Source of the DNA: Nibrella viscosa
GTDB taxonomy: Bacteria > Bacteroidota > Bacteroidia > Cytophagales > Spirosomataceae
Length of the DNA: 64,000 nt
Direction: 5' to 3'
Assembly: GCF_039541875.1 (NCBI RefSeq)
Contig: NZ_BAABHB010000001.1
Coordinates: forward strand, 248,001 to 312,000
The position numbers and the translations under genes were made by a program. Positions within the stretch are counted from its first letter, which is position 1. Each line of letters opens with the position of its first letter. Shown here in pieces: positions 52,418 to 63,000 of this stretch. A model generated the notes under the pieces. That model searched no databases. It saw only the letters and a list, made by a program, of their open reading frames with translations, and was not told the DNA's origin.

Positions 52418-54739
52418 ATGAAGCATTACCTGAAGCATGACCCGTGGTGCATTGTCGAAGAAGGCTTTCACCGCGAGAATAATGAAATTACTGAGAGTGT
52501 AATGAGCCTCGGCAACGGGCGAATGGGCCAGCGGGGCAATTTTGAAGAAAAGTTCTCCGGCAAAACCCTCCAGGGTAATTACGTGGCGGGCGTGTACTAT
52601 CCCGACAAAACCCGTGTTGGCTGGTGGAAAAACGGTTACCCCGAATACTTTGCCAAAGTCTTGAATGCCGCTAACTGGATCGGCATCGACATCGATATTG
52701 AATACGAGTCGCTCGACCTTAATACCTGCGAAGTACGCGACTTCCGCCGGCTGCTGAACATGCAGGAAGGCTACCTGGAACGGTCGTTTGTGGCCGTGCT
52801 GAAAAGCGGTAAAGAGCTTCAGGTGAACGCCCGGCGCTTTTGCAGCATCGTCGACGATGAGGCCGGCGCAATTCGTTACAGCATCACCCCGCTCAATTTC
52901 GACGCTAAGATCACCGTTACGCCGTACATCGACGGCGATATCCGCAACCGTGATGCCAACTACGACGAAAAGTTCTGGGACGAGGTCCGGAAGGAAACCG
53001 GCTATGGGGAGGCTTTTATCGAAATGCGCACCCGTAAGACCGGCTTCCACGTATGTACGGGCATGGCCGTGGAGATCGAGCAGGACGGCAAACGGGTCGA
53101 TTTTCAGTCGCAGCCCATCAAATACGAAAAGTATGTTGCCAACCGCATGACGCTCGACTGCCAGCGCGGTCAGGAAACCGTCATCTTCAAGTACGCCGTC
53201 AATCTTTCGTCAATAAACTACAATTCGGACCATTTGATGCGGGAAACCCGCCAGTACCTGCAACAGGTGATGCGCAAGGGTTTTGAGAAAATGGAGTTTG
53301 AGCAGAAGCAGGCCTGGGCGGATAAGTGGAAAATGAATGACATCACCATCGACGGTGATATTGCTGCCCAGCAAGGTATCCGGTTCAATATCTTCCAGCT
53401 GAATCAGACCTATACCGGCGAAGACGAGCGGCTCAACATCGGCCCCAAGGGCTTCACCGGCGAGAAATACGGCGGCAGCACCTACTGGGATACCGAAGCC
53501 TACTGTTTTCCGTTCTACCTCGCCACCGCCGACCAGAAAGTGGCCCGCAACCTGCTGCTGTACCGCTACCGGCATTTGGGCAAAGCCATCGAGAACGCGC
53601 AGAAACTGGGCTTCCGGGCCGGTGCCGCGTTGTACCCAATGGTAACCATGAATGGGGAAGAAAGTCACAACGAATGGGAAATTACCTTCGAGGAAATTCA
53701 CCGGAACGGGGCCATTGCCCACGCCATTTACGATTACGTACGCTATACCGGCGATGAGCAGTACCTGGTCGACTACGGTCTGGAAGTACTGATTGCCATC
53801 AGCCGGTTCTGGAGCCAGCGGGTCAACTGGTCGGAGCCGAAGCAGCAGTACGTGATGCTGGGTGTAACGGGACCGAACGAGTACGAAAACAACGTCAACA
53901 ACAACTGGTATACCAACTACATCGCCGTCTGGACGCTGCGCTACACGCTCGAAGCTATCGACATTGTAAAGCGACTGGATACCGAGAAGTTCAACGCCCT
54001 CTGCGACCGGATTCACTTCCGGGAAGACAAGGAAGTGGCAACGGCCCGGCAGATCATCGACAATATGTATTTCCCCTATGACGAAAACCGCCAGGTATTC
54101 CTGCAACAGGAAGGTTTTCTGGACAAAGAACTGATGCCGGTGAGCGAGATCCCCAAAGGCCAGCGCCCGCTGAACCAGAACTGGTCGTGGGACCGGATTC
54201 TGCGTTCGTGCTTCATCAAGCAGGCGGATGTGTTACAGGGACTGTATTTCTTTGAAGACGAATTTGAGGAGGAGACCATCCGGCGCAATTTTGAATTCTA
54301 CGAGCCGATGACGGTGCATGAATCGTCCCTGTCACCCTGCGTTCATGCGGTATTGGCCGCCAAACTGGGCATGAAGGACAAAGCCTACGAAATGTACCTC
54401 CGCACCGCCCGGCTGGACCTGGATGATTACAACAACGATACCGAAGACGGTTGCCATATTACTTCCATGGCTGGTGCCTGGATGGCCGTGGTGCAGGGCT
54501 TTGGCGGTATGCGCGTCGAAAACGATCAGTTGCGGCTGAATCCGTACTGTCCGGATAACTGGGATCGCCTGGCCTTTAAGATTCGGTTCCGGGGCGCGTT
54601 GCTTCAGGTCAGCGTCACGCAATCAAGTGTATCCATCCAGAACTTCTCCAGCCACCCCGTTACCATCTTGCTCTACAACGAGCCAGTAAACATTGAAGCC
54701 GAAAGCCGGAAGAAGGCAGACCGAAAGGTATTGGCGTAA
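52418..54739 (+). CDS. GH65 maltose (alpha-glucoside) phosphorylase
   Basis: This 773-residue enzyme is a GH65 inverting phosphorylase, probably releasing beta-D-glucose 1-phosphate from maltose. It has the family N-terminal domain (SLGNGRMGQRGNFEE), the barrel with the general acid E488 in GVTGPNEYENN, and the phosphate-binding region around HESSLSPCVHA. The start at 52418 (MKHYLKHDPW) is chosen because the longer in-frame start at 52361 includes a hairpin sequence. GH65 also contains trehalose and kojibiose phosphorylases; the maltodextrin neighbours favour maltose. Confidence 0.92.
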   Translation: MKHYLKHDPWCIVEEGFHRENNEITESVMSLGNGRMGQRGNFEEKFSGKTLQGNYVAGVYYPDKTRVGWWKNGYPEYFAKVLNAANWIGIDIDIEYESLDLNTCEVRDFRRLLNMQEGYLERSFVAVLKSGKELQVNARRFCSIVDDEAGAIRYSITPLNFDAKITVTPYIDGDIRNRDANYDEKFWDEVRKETGYGEAFIEMRTRKTGFHVCTGMAVEIEQDGKRVDFQSQPIKYEKYVANRMTLDCQRGQETVIFKYAVNLSSINYNSDHLMRETRQYLQQVMRKGFEKMEFEQKQAWADKWKMNDITIDGDIAAQQGIRFNIFQLNQTYTGEDERLNIGPKGFTGEKYGGSTYWDTEAYCFPFYLATADQKVARNLLLYRYRHLGKAIENAQKLGFRAGAALYPMVTMNGEESHNEWEITFEEIHRNGAIAHAIYDYVRYTGDEQYLVDYGLEVLIAISRFWSQRVNWSEPKQQYVMLGVTGPNEYENNVNNNWYTNYIAVWTLRYTLEAIDIVKRLDTEKFNALCDRIHFREDKEVATARQIIDNMYFPYDENRQVFLQQEGFLDKELMPVSEIPKGQRPLNQNWSWDRILRSCFIKQADVLQGLYFFEDEFEEETIRRNFEFYEPMTVHESSLSPCVHAVLAAKLGMKDKAYEMYLRTARLDLDDYNNDTEDGCHITSMAGAWMAVVQGFGGMRVENDQLRLNPYCPDNWDRLAFKIRFRGALLQVSVTQSSVSIQNFSSHPVTILLYNEPVNIEAESRKKADRKVLA

Positions 54740-54759
54740 AGCGGATTTAAAGATTTTAT

Positions 54760-54792
54760 GAGAAAGCCCGGCTCAAACAGTCGGGTTTTCTC
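54760..54792 (+). terminator. Terminator after the GH65 gene
   Basis: A 14-bp stem with two G-T pairs (54760-54773 with 54779-54792, 5-base loop) starts 20 bases after the GH65 stop. It contains a T-rich 3' arm (GGGTTTTCTC) but no separate T run. Confidence 0.65.
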
Positions 54793-54927
54793 GTATATAA
54801 TTAGCTCAGTTCTTCTCTTTGCCTTATTTGCCGGCTTAACCGTTCACGAAAATACTCCTTTTGGGGTATTGCTTCATGACCGGAATCGTAGCAGCTTTAC
54901 CCAAATCAACCAAACGCTTACTGTCTT

Positions 54928-55371
54928 ATGTACCAGCGATTCGTGTTACTGCTTCTCCTCTTTATTACTTTTTGTCCTACGATTGTCCGTAGTCAGTCAG
55001 CCTCGCGGCTGATGGCCAGGTCGGGCGAAGAAGTTCATGTGTGGGCGTACCCGGTCAAGGCCGGTAAACAAAAACAATACGAGCACTTTGTACATGACAT
55101 TTTCTGGCCTGGTGCCAAAAAACTGTCGGCGTCAGGCCAGCGCGTTTTCAAACAAACAAGGGTGATGCACCCCGTCAAAGCCAATCCGGACGGTACCTAT
55201 ACCTATCTGTTTATCATGGACCCGTACATCAAAGGGGAAGATTACGATATTGAATCGCTGGTGAAGAAGATGTACGGTGCCCAGAAAGGGGCCGAGTATT
55301 ACAAGCTATTTGCCGAGGCCATTGTGCCAGGGAAGGATGTCGGGTACAGGGTGACGCAATCGAAGGACTAA
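54928..55371 (+). CDS. Secreted protein of unknown function, possible dimeric barrel
   Basis: This 147-residue protein has a signal peptide (about 1-22, ending VRSQ). The rest (EVHVWAYPVKAGKQKQYEHFV, TRVMHPVKANPDGTYTYLFIMDP) alternates strand and helix like a ferredoxin-type dimeric alpha/beta barrel, but I cannot assign a family. A shorter start downstream is possible but would lose the signal. It is alone, with 188 bases upstream that hold the GH65 terminator. Confidence 0.6.
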   Translation: MYQRFVLLLLLFITFCPTIVRSQSASRLMARSGEEVHVWAYPVKAGKQKQYEHFVHDIFWPGAKKLSASGQRVFKQTRVMHPVKANPDGTYTYLFIMDPYIKGEDYDIESLVKKMYGAQKGAEYYKLFAEAIVPGKDVGYRVTQSKD

Positions 55372-55458
55372 CCGGGTAGAAACTGCCGGCAGTTCCGTTC
55401 GTGCGGGTTGCCCTGCCGGCCAACCAACTTTGTTTTACGGGTTTGACTGGATAAAAGC

Positions 55459-57561
55459 ATGCTGAACATCACTACATCCGCTATACGGCTCCTCGGCTGG
55501 TTACTGGCCGCTTCGCTTCCGGCAGTTGCCCAACCAGAAATCTTCAACTATAAACAGGCCCTGGCGGGCACCGTCAAAAACAGCACGCTCAACGTCAATA
55601 TCACCTCTCTCAACCGGACTACCGGTGAAGTGGTGTTTGGGGGTGGCGACTCCCGTGGGCCAACCACGCCCGGCTTGTTTTTTACCTGGATTTGGGGAGA
55701 CGGTACCAGCACCAACGGCTTTTTCCCCCAGACCAGGCGCTATGCCGACGTAACCCGCAACTACCTGGTGAAGGTGATTGCCAACTATTCGGCGACGGAA
55801 AAAGATACCGCCGAGGTGCTGGTTATATTTGGGAAAGGGAAAATCACGCCCGTTGCCCTGGACCCGAAACTAAAGGTGTACATACCCGCGCAACCCGTAA
55901 GTTTAGTCAGTTCCAACGGCTATGGTATTCCGCCAGTACGCCCTTTTTCCGACGCATTCTTTACAGACGTGTCCCGCGCCGACTTTGAATACCTCTTCCA
56001 TATAGGGGCAACCATCGAGTATGACTTTGTGAATGAAAATGTAGTGCTGCATAATGGCAGGTTTGAGCAATATGCGCTGCGGGATTCGACGTTTCCCGGA
56101 GCGTATGCGCTATGGTACACCCGGCCGGTAAGCTTTGGTGTAGGCAATGGCTTTCTGAAAGGCGCTGAGAGTGATTTTTCGTCTATGTACCACGAAATGG
56201 CCCATAATATTACCCTGAACTTCCCGGCTAATTATCAATATGGCGGGAAAATAGACGGGCCGGCTAACGCCATTTTTTCGGAAGCCATTGCGCAGATTTT
56301 TCAGCATGCGGCCGGCTATGAACTCATTAATAGCTACCAGAAGTACGGATTAGATGAAACCTGGCTGGTCAAACTGAAAGAGAACTTTACCAGTAATGTC
56401 CGTTTTCAGCGAAGTATGTTCAATGAATACATGAATACGGGCATGGCCTTCCGGACTTATTATGACGCTTCGAAAAACGATGCCCAGCGGAGTCGTGAGG
56501 TGTTGCGTACGTTCCTGACCGTTCCCTATATGTTCTTTCGCTATGTAGAGGAGCAAAACAAAGGCTACAGGCAGCCGGTAAAGCGACTTATGCAATACCT
56601 GAGTCGGTTCAATGCGGACTGGCTTAAACGTTTTGATCCTCAGGCCGATACGCCGGCTGCTAATGCGTTTCGCGCTACTTTGTGGGTGGCGGCCATCTCG
56701 TACACATTCCAGCGCGATTTGAGGGCCGATTTCCGGGCCATTGGGTATCCCGTCAGCGACAGTGACTGGGCTTTTCTGAATCCCTCGTTTTTTAGCGTGT
56801 CGGCCAACACCGTGAATCTGCCGGCTACGGCGGGTAGTGTGTCGTCGCTGACGGTGAATACGTCGTCGGCTGATACCTGGACCGTGACCAGCTCTCAGCC
56901 CTGGCTGACGCCAAATCTTACGCGTGGATCGGGCAGCCAGGCGATTACGCTGACGGCGGAGGCTAATACATCGGTTGCCTCGCGTACCGCCACGGTTACG
57001 TTTTCGGCCGCCGGGTTCGATAACCAGACCGTAACGGTGGTGCAGGCCGGTACGGCTCCCTCCTTAACGACCTCGGTCAACAGCCTGACCGTCGACGCAG
57101 CCGGGGGCACCGGCACATTTGTCGTGTCTTCCAATACCAACTGGACCGTAGCCAGTTCGCAACCCTGGGTTACGGCTACGCCGGCAGCGGGTTCGGGCAA
57201 CGCGACCGTTACGCTTACGGCGACGGGTAATGCGCAGCCGAATATACGAACGGCTACCGTTACGGTTTCCGCCGGTGGCGCATCCCCTCAGACCGTGACG
57301 GTTACGCAACGGGGCATACTGGTGCTGGCCGTACCGCTCGAACCAACCCCGACGCTCTATCCGAACCCAGTAACGACCGACCTGTACCTGACCGATTTAC
57401 CTGCCGGGAGCACACTGCGGGTATACGACCTGCAGGGCAGACTGTACCAGAGCGGGGCGGCCACGCAAAGCCTGCCGGTTAGGAACCTGCCGGCCGGTAC
57501 CTATCTGTTGCATATTGATGGACAGGGGCAGCAGGCCGTCCGCCGGTTTCAAAAACAATAA
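55459..57561 (+). CDS. T9SS-secreted putative metallopeptidase with BACON domains
   Basis: This 700-residue protein has a signal peptide (about 1-24, ending AVAQ), a PKD-like segment (about 70-125, WIWGDGTSTNGF) and a central domain with a zinc-site HEMAH at 245-249 and a possible third ligand E275 in SEAIAQ. Two BACON domains follow (about 448-530 and 535-620, marked WTVTSSQPWL and WTVASSQPWV), and the C-terminus is a T9SS type A sorting domain (YPNPVTTDLYL, LPAGTYLLHI). The peptidase call rests on the motif and its position; the family was not identified. Confidence 0.72.
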   Translation: MLNITTSAIRLLGWLLAASLPAVAQPEIFNYKQALAGTVKNSTLNVNITSLNRTTGEVVFGGGDSRGPTTPGLFFTWIWGDGTSTNGFFPQTRRYADVTRNYLVKVIANYSATEKDTAEVLVIFGKGKITPVALDPKLKVYIPAQPVSLVSSNGYGIPPVRPFSDAFFTDVSRADFEYLFHIGATIEYDFVNENVVLHNGRFEQYALRDSTFPGAYALWYTRPVSFGVGNGFLKGAESDFSSMYHEMAHNITLNFPANYQYGGKIDGPANAIFSEAIAQIFQHAAGYELINSYQKYGLDETWLVKLKENFTSNVRFQRSMFNEYMNTGMAFRTYYDASKNDAQRSREVLRTFLTVPYMFFRYVEEQNKGYRQPVKRLMQYLSRFNADWLKRFDPQADTPAANAFRATLWVAAISYTFQRDLRADFRAIGYPVSDSDWAFLNPSFFSVSANTVNLPATAGSVSSLTVNTSSADTWTVTSSQPWLTPNLTRGSGSQAITLTAEANTSVASRTATVTFSAAGFDNQTVTVVQAGTAPSLTTSVNSLTVDAAGGTGTFVVSSNTNWTVASSQPWVTATPAAGSGNATVTLTATGNAQPNIRTATVTVSAGGASPQTVTVTQRGILVLAVPLEPTPTLYPNPVTTDLYLTDLPAGSTLRVYDLQGRLYQSGAATQSLPVRNLPAGTYLLHIDGQGQQAVRRFQKQ

Positions 57562-57632
57562 GGCAACAGCCAGGCTCAGCCTTTGAATAAGGCCGGAATC
57601 TTCCTTCTTCTAACCAATAACCGTTTATTCCT

Positions 57633-58028
57633 ATGCAAGCTCAGACAACAGAATCCATTAAAGACCAGATCCGCCGGGGCAACGATGCCTTTGAGGCTGC
57701 TTTTGCCCGGCAGGACAGCAAAGGCCTGTCCGAACTGTACACGAGTGATGCCGTCCTGCTGCCACCCGGTGCTACCGGGCAGAATGGTCCTCAAACTATT
57801 GGGCAATTCTGGCAGGGCGCTATGGATATGGGCGTTGCCGGCGTGAAGCTCACGAGCATAGAGGTTGAAAACCACGGTGACACCGCCATAGAAATGGGTC
57901 AGTATGAACTGAGGAGTGCCGCCGGCGACCAACTGGACCATGGCAAGTATATCGTCATCTGGAAACGCCAGGGCGGTCAGTGGCGGCTGCACCGCGACAT
58001 CTGGAACACCAGCCAGACGGCGGGGTAA
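57633..58028 (+). CDS. SnoaL-like/DUF4440 protein
   Basis: This 131-residue protein has the cystatin-like NTF2 fold pattern of SgcJ/EcaC and DUF4440 proteins: IRRGNDAFEAAFARQDSKGLSELYTSDAVLLPPG at the start (read in parts) and YIVIWKRQGGQWRLHRDIWN at the end. Such proteins can be isomerases, cyclases or ligand binders; the active site is not conserved enough to choose. It has no signal peptide and is followed by a strong terminator. Confidence 0.85.
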   Translation: MQAQTTESIKDQIRRGNDAFEAAFARQDSKGLSELYTSDAVLLPPGATGQNGPQTIGQFWQGAMDMGVAGVKLTSIEVENHGDTAIEMGQYELRSAAGDQLDHGKYIVIWKRQGGQWRLHRDIWNTSQTAG

Positions 58029-58052
58029 GGTAACAACTAGCTATTATTGGGA

Positions 58053-58110
58053 TGGGGTATCAATTAGCAGGGTGAATGCTGGCTAATCGATACCCCACCA
58101 TTTTTGTTTT
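58053..58110 (+). terminator. Strong terminator after the SnoaL-like gene
   Basis: A 16-bp stem with one mismatch (58053-58068 with 58082-58097) is followed by CCATTTTTGTTTT. It shows that the next gene does not start at the in-frame ATG at 58076, which lies inside the stem-loop. Confidence 0.85.
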
Positions 58111-58144
58111 GCATGTGTTCCTACCTGTAAACCACACTTCAGCA

Positions 58145-58789
58145 ATGGCACAAGGGCACTCTGCATCGTCAGATACCGGTTTCGATAGGGTGTCCGGGGT
58201 ATACGATATCCTGACCTGGCTGGTATTTGGCAATAAATTGCATGATGCGCAGATAATCTACCTTCACCGTATTCCGCCCTATGCGATAATACTTATGATT
58301 GGTGGCGGCTCCGGCTGGTTGCTGCGTGAGGTACTGCGCCGGTGCAAGCCCCGGCAAATTATCTACATCGAGGCTTCTGCCCGGATGCTGGCAAAAGCTA
58401 GAAAAGCTGTTCAGGAAGACGGTCGGGTGGTTTTTCGGCTGGGCAATGAAACGGTTATAAATCCGTCCGAACGGGTTGATGTAGTTATTACGCCGTTTTT
58501 CTTGGACCTGTTTACCGAGGAGCGTCTGGCTACCAGTATTGTGCTCCGCCTGCGCCAGACGCTGAAAGCCGGTGGACTGTGGCTGGTCAGCGATTTTGTC
58601 CAAACTAACAGTTGGTGGCAGCGACTGCTGCTCAAGGTCATGTACGTTTTTTTTGGGCTGACGGCCGGCATTGAGGCCCGGCGCTGGCCCAATTGGCCCC
58701 GGTTACTGCAACAAAGTGGCTTACAATCAGGCGAGCAGCAGGAGAGGGTGTCCGGACAGGTGATTACCGGCTGGTGGGCAGCAAGCTGA
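58145..58789 (+). CDS. Class I SAM-dependent methyltransferase
   Basis: This 214-residue protein has a class I methyltransferase fold: motif I is ILMIGGGSGWLLREVL, motif II follows in IIYIEASARMLAKA, motif III-like ERVDVVITPFFLDLF and KAGGLWLVSDF. The start of the fold region (DRVSGVYDILTWLVFG) resembles UbiE-like methyltransferases. The ATG at 58145 follows a terminator; an earlier in-frame ATG is inside that hairpin. Substrate unknown. Confidence 0.85.
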   Translation: MAQGHSASSDTGFDRVSGVYDILTWLVFGNKLHDAQIIYLHRIPPYAIILMIGGGSGWLLREVLRRCKPRQIIYIEASARMLAKARKAVQEDGRVVFRLGNETVINPSERVDVVITPFFLDLFTEERLATSIVLRLRQTLKAGGLWLVSDFVQTNSWWQRLLLKVMYVFFGLTAGIEARRWPNWPRLLQQSGLQSGEQQERVSGQVITGWWAAS

Positions 58790-58903
58790 TTGGTTTTTTA
58801 ATAGGCTCAGGCCAGTACCTGCCTGATTTACTAAATTCAGGTAGTAAATTCTTCCAATCTGCTTTAGTTTTAAACCAGTCAACGCTTAACCAGCTCTTGT
58901 TGC

Positions 58904-60010
58904 ATGCGTGCCTTTTTACTTTTTCTTTTCCTGGGCGCTGCCCTGGCCGTCGGTAAAGTGTTCCTCCTCCCCAAGGCCACCGGCGAGTCCAAAACGAAAC
59001 TCATCCGACCGGCCGGTGAAACCAGCAAGGAAACCAAAGCGGCCGATAAACCCCCCGTCCGTGTCGAGGTGCTGCTGGCGCACACCCAGGCCGTCGAGAA
59101 TGTCATCACCCTGCCCGGTACCGTGTTACCCAACGAAAGCGTCGATCTCAAAGCCGAATTGGCCGGCCGGCTCAATTACCTGCTTACTAAAGAAGGTCAG
59201 TTTGTTGCCAAAGGCGAGCTGATCGCCAAAATCAACGACAAAGAACTTCGCGCCCAGCTCCTCAAGATCGATCTTCAGGAGCAGCGGGCCAAAGAAGTTC
59301 AGATGCGCCAGCAAAAGCTACTGGCCATTGAGGGCGTCAGCAAGGAAGAATACGCCATTGCTGCCAACAACACCCTGACCCTCGGGGCCGATAAGGACCT
59401 GCTGCGGGCCCAACTCGAAAAAACCGAAATCCGCGCCCCCTTCAGCGGCAAAATCGGTCTGCGCCAGGTCAGCGAAGGCGCTTTTCTGATGCCCGGCACC
59501 CTGGTGGCTACCCTGGTGCAGACCAACCCCGTTAAAGTCGACTTTGCCCTGCCCGAGAAATACGCCCACCACCTGCGGGTGGGTTCTGCTATCCACCTCA
59601 GTACCGAAGGCGACCAATCGCCCGTACCGGCCCGCATTGCGGCCATCAGTCCGCTGGTTGATCCCAGCCTGCGCACGCTCACCATCCGGGCGGTGGCCTC
59701 CAACGGGGCCGGCCGGCTGGTGCCGGGCATGTTTGTGCGGGTTCAGCTGCGGCTGGGCGGCAATACGGCCTCTATTCTGGTGCCCTCCCAGGCCATCATC
59801 CCGGAGCTGAAGGGCAAGAAAGTCTTTGTGGTCAGAGCCGGCAAGGCCCAGGAGCAGTTTATTCAGACCGGCCTGCGACAGGAGCAGCAGGTACAGGTCA
59901 CGCAGGGGCTGACCCCCGGTGATTCGGTCATCGTCTCCAGCATCATGGCCCTGCGCAACGGCTCACCCGTTGCGGTAAAAAAAGCCGCTTCATCCCCTCA
60001 CCTTCGCTAA
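58904..60010 (+). CDS. RND efflux periplasmic adaptor
   Basis: This 368-residue protein is an AcrA/MexA-type membrane fusion protein: an N-terminal signal or anchor helix (MRAFLLFLFLGAALAVG), a lipoyl/biotinyl segment (GRLNYLLTKEGQFVAKGELIAKI), a coiled-coil hairpin, and IRAPFSGKIGLRQVSEGAFLMPG in the beta-barrel region. It links the inner-membrane pump to an outer-membrane channel. The pump gene begins 1 base after its stop; no TolC-like gene is present. Confidence 0.93.
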   Translation: MRAFLLFLFLGAALAVGKVFLLPKATGESKTKLIRPAGETSKETKAADKPPVRVEVLLAHTQAVENVITLPGTVLPNESVDLKAELAGRLNYLLTKEGQFVAKGELIAKINDKELRAQLLKIDLQEQRAKEVQMRQQKLLAIEGVSKEEYAIAANNTLTLGADKDLLRAQLEKTEIRAPFSGKIGLRQVSEGAFLMPGTLVATLVQTNPVKVDFALPEKYAHHLRVGSAIHLSTEGDQSPVPARIAAISPLVDPSLRTLTIRAVASNGAGRLVPGMFVRVQLRLGGNTASILVPSQAIIPELKGKKVFVVRAGKAQEQFIQTGLRQEQQVQVTQGLTPGDSVIVSSIMALRNGSPVAVKKAASSPHLR

Positions 60011-60011
60011 C

Positions 60012-63000
60012 ATGAGTCTGTCTACCCTCTCCATCCGACGCCCCGTGCTGGCCATCGTCATGAACCTGCTCATTCTGCTGTTCGGCTATCTGGGCTTCCG
60101 ATTCCTGGGCGTGCGTGAGTTTCCCTCCATCGATCCGCCGGTGATCTCCATCCGCACCAACTATGCCGGAGCCAACGCCGACATCATTGAGTCGCAGATT
60201 ACCGAGCCCCTGGAAAAGCAGCTCAACAGCATCGAAGGCATCAAATCCATCAGCTCCCAGAGTAGCCAGGGCCGCAGCGAAATCACCGTCGAGTTCGGCC
60301 TGGAGGTGGATATGGAGCGGGCCGCCAACGATGTGCGGGATAAGGTCTCGGGTGCCGGGCGCACCCTGCCGCCCGACCTGGATGGTCCGCCCATCGTCAG
60401 CAAGGCCGATGCCAACTCCGACCAGATCATGATCCTGATGCTGCAAAGCACCAGCCACTCCCACCTGGATGTCAACGAATACGCCGAGAACGTGGTGGCC
60501 CAGCGGCTGCAGACTATCGAGGGCGTCAGCGAGGTCTCCATCATGGGCCAGAAGAAATACGCCATGCGGCTGTGGATGGACCCCGGCCGGATGGCCGCCT
60601 ACGGCATTACCGCCCAGGATGTGAAAACGGCCCTGGACCGCGAAAGCGTGGAACTGCCCAGCGGCAAGCTCACCGGCAGCACCACCGAACTGACAGTCAA
60701 GACTCAGGGCCGCTTCGAGTCCGAAGCCGACTTCAACGCTATGATCATCAAACAGGTCGGCAACAATCAGGTTCTCTTCAGCGACATCGGCCGGGCCGAA
60801 CTGGGACCGGAAAACGAAGAGACCGTGCTGCGGCTGAACGGTATTCCGCTCATCGGTCTGGGCATTGTGCCCCAGCCCGGTGCCAATCACCTCGACATTG
60901 CCCGCGAAATCAATCAGCGGCTGCTGGACATCCGGCGGGATCTGCCGGCGGGCTACACCCTGGATGTGTTATTCGATGCTACCGTCTTTGTCAAGCGCTC
61001 GGTAGAAGAAGTGGCCGAAACGCTGCTGATCGCCATCGGCCTGGTGGTCATCATCATCTTTATCTTCTTCCGCGACTGGATTGTTGCCGTCCGGCCGCTG
61101 ATCGATATTCCCGTTTCGCTGGTGGGCACCTTTTTTATCATGTACGCCCTGGGCTATTCCATCAATGTGCTCACGCTGCTGGCCATTGTCATGGCCACGG
61201 GGCTGGTGGTCGACGACGGCATTGTGGTCACCGAGAACATATTTAAGAAGATTGAGCAGGGCATGCGGCCCGTGGAAGCGGCCATTCAGGGGGCCAACGA
61301 GATTATCTTTGCCGTGCTGTCGACCTCCATTACGCTGGCCGCAGTCTTTCTGCCGGTAATCTTCATGGAGGGCTTCGTGGGCAAGCTGTTCCGGGAGTTC
61401 GGGGTGGTGATCTCGGTGGCGGTGCTGATTTCGGCCTTTGTGTCGCTGACGCTCACACCCATGCTGAATGCCTATTTGAACCGCAAAACCCACCACCACG
61501 GCTGGCTGTACCAGAAAACCGAGCCTTACTTTGAAGGGCTCACGGCGGCCTATCACCACAGCCTGGCCGGGTTTCTGCGCCGGCGCTGGCTGGCCCTGCC
61601 GCTGATCGGGCTGACGGGCGGCATGATCTGGCTGTTCGGCAGCGGTTTGCCCGCCGAGCTGGCTCCGCTGGACGACCGCAACTGGTTCCGGCTGAATATG
61701 ACCGCCCCGGAGGGTACCTCCTTTGAGGCTATGGATGGCTACATGCTGAAGGTGGGACAGTTACTGAACGACTCGCTGCCCGACACACGGGGTATTATGC
61801 TGGTGACAGCTCCCAACCGCACCGGGTCGGGTAGCCCCAATACCGGCTCGGGCAGGGTGTTCCTGAAAGACAAAACCGAACGACTCAACGACCAGCAGAC
61901 GCTGGCCGACTATACCACCAAACTGCTGAAGCAACTGCCCGATGCCAAATCGGTGGCCATTCAGCAGCAGACCATCTCGGTTGACACCCGGGGGGGGCTG
62001 CCGGTGCAGTACGTGCTGCAGGCCCCCGACTTCAACAGGCTGCGGGCGTATCTGCCCCGGTTTCTGGAGGAGGCCCAGCAGGATCCTGCCTTTGCTTCGG
62101 TAGATGCCAATCTGAAGTTCAACAAGCCGGAGCTGAACGTGCGCATCGACCGGCAGAAAGCCAAAGCCCTGGGTGTCTCGCTGGGAGACGTGGCCCAGAC
62201 GGTGCAACTGGCCCTGGCCGGCCAGCGCTTCGGGTACTTCACCCGCACGGGCCGGCAGTATCAGGTGATCGGGCAGGTGGACCGCCCGGACCGCAACGAG
62301 CCGCTGGACCTGACGGGCCTGTACGTTAAAAACAACCGGGGGGAGGCTGTGCAACTGGACAACATTGTCAGCCTGGAGGAGCAGAGCAGCCCTCCGCAGC
62401 TATTCCATTACAACCGCTACATGAGCGGGACAATCATGGCGGCCCTGGCTCCGGGCAAGACCATGGGCGACGGCATTGCGGCTATGGACCGGATCCGGGA
62501 GCGATTGAAGGATGACACCATTCAGACGGCCTTGAGCGGAGCCTCGCGGGACTTTGCCGAGAGTCAGTCCAACACGCTGTTCTCCTTTTTGCTGGCGCTG
62601 GTGCTGGTGTATTTCATTCTGGCGGCTCAGTTCGAGAGCTTCATCGACCCGCTGATTATCATGATGACCGTGCCGCTGGCCATCGGCGGAGCGGTGTTTG
62701 CCTTGTGGTATTTCAATCAGACCCTCAATATCTTCTCGCAAATCGGTATCATCATGCTCATTGGGCTGGTGACCAAGAACGGGATTCTGATTGTGGAGTT
62801 TGCCAACCAGTTGCGGGAAGAAGGGGCAGGGCTGCGGGCGGCTGCGCTGGAAGCGGCCCGGCTGCGGCTGCGGCCGATCTTGATGACGAGTCTGGCAACG
62901 ATTCTGGGGGCGTTGCCGATTGCGCTGGCGCTGGGATCGGCGGGCCGGAGCCGGATGTCGATGGGGATCGTCATCATCGGGGGGCTGTTGTTTTCGCTGC

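Noticed and set aside
53210..54106. Minus-strand open frame of 298 residues opposite GH65
   Set aside because: Antisense to the conserved catalytic barrel; no recognisable family.
54758..55012. Small plus-strand frame of 84 residues after GH65
   Set aside because: It starts inside the GH65 terminator and overlaps the following secreted protein gene in another frame, without a recognisable domain.
58076..58144. Earlier start of the methyltransferase at 58076
   Set aside because: The ATG lies inside a 16-bp terminator stem, and the encoded residues do not resemble the family.
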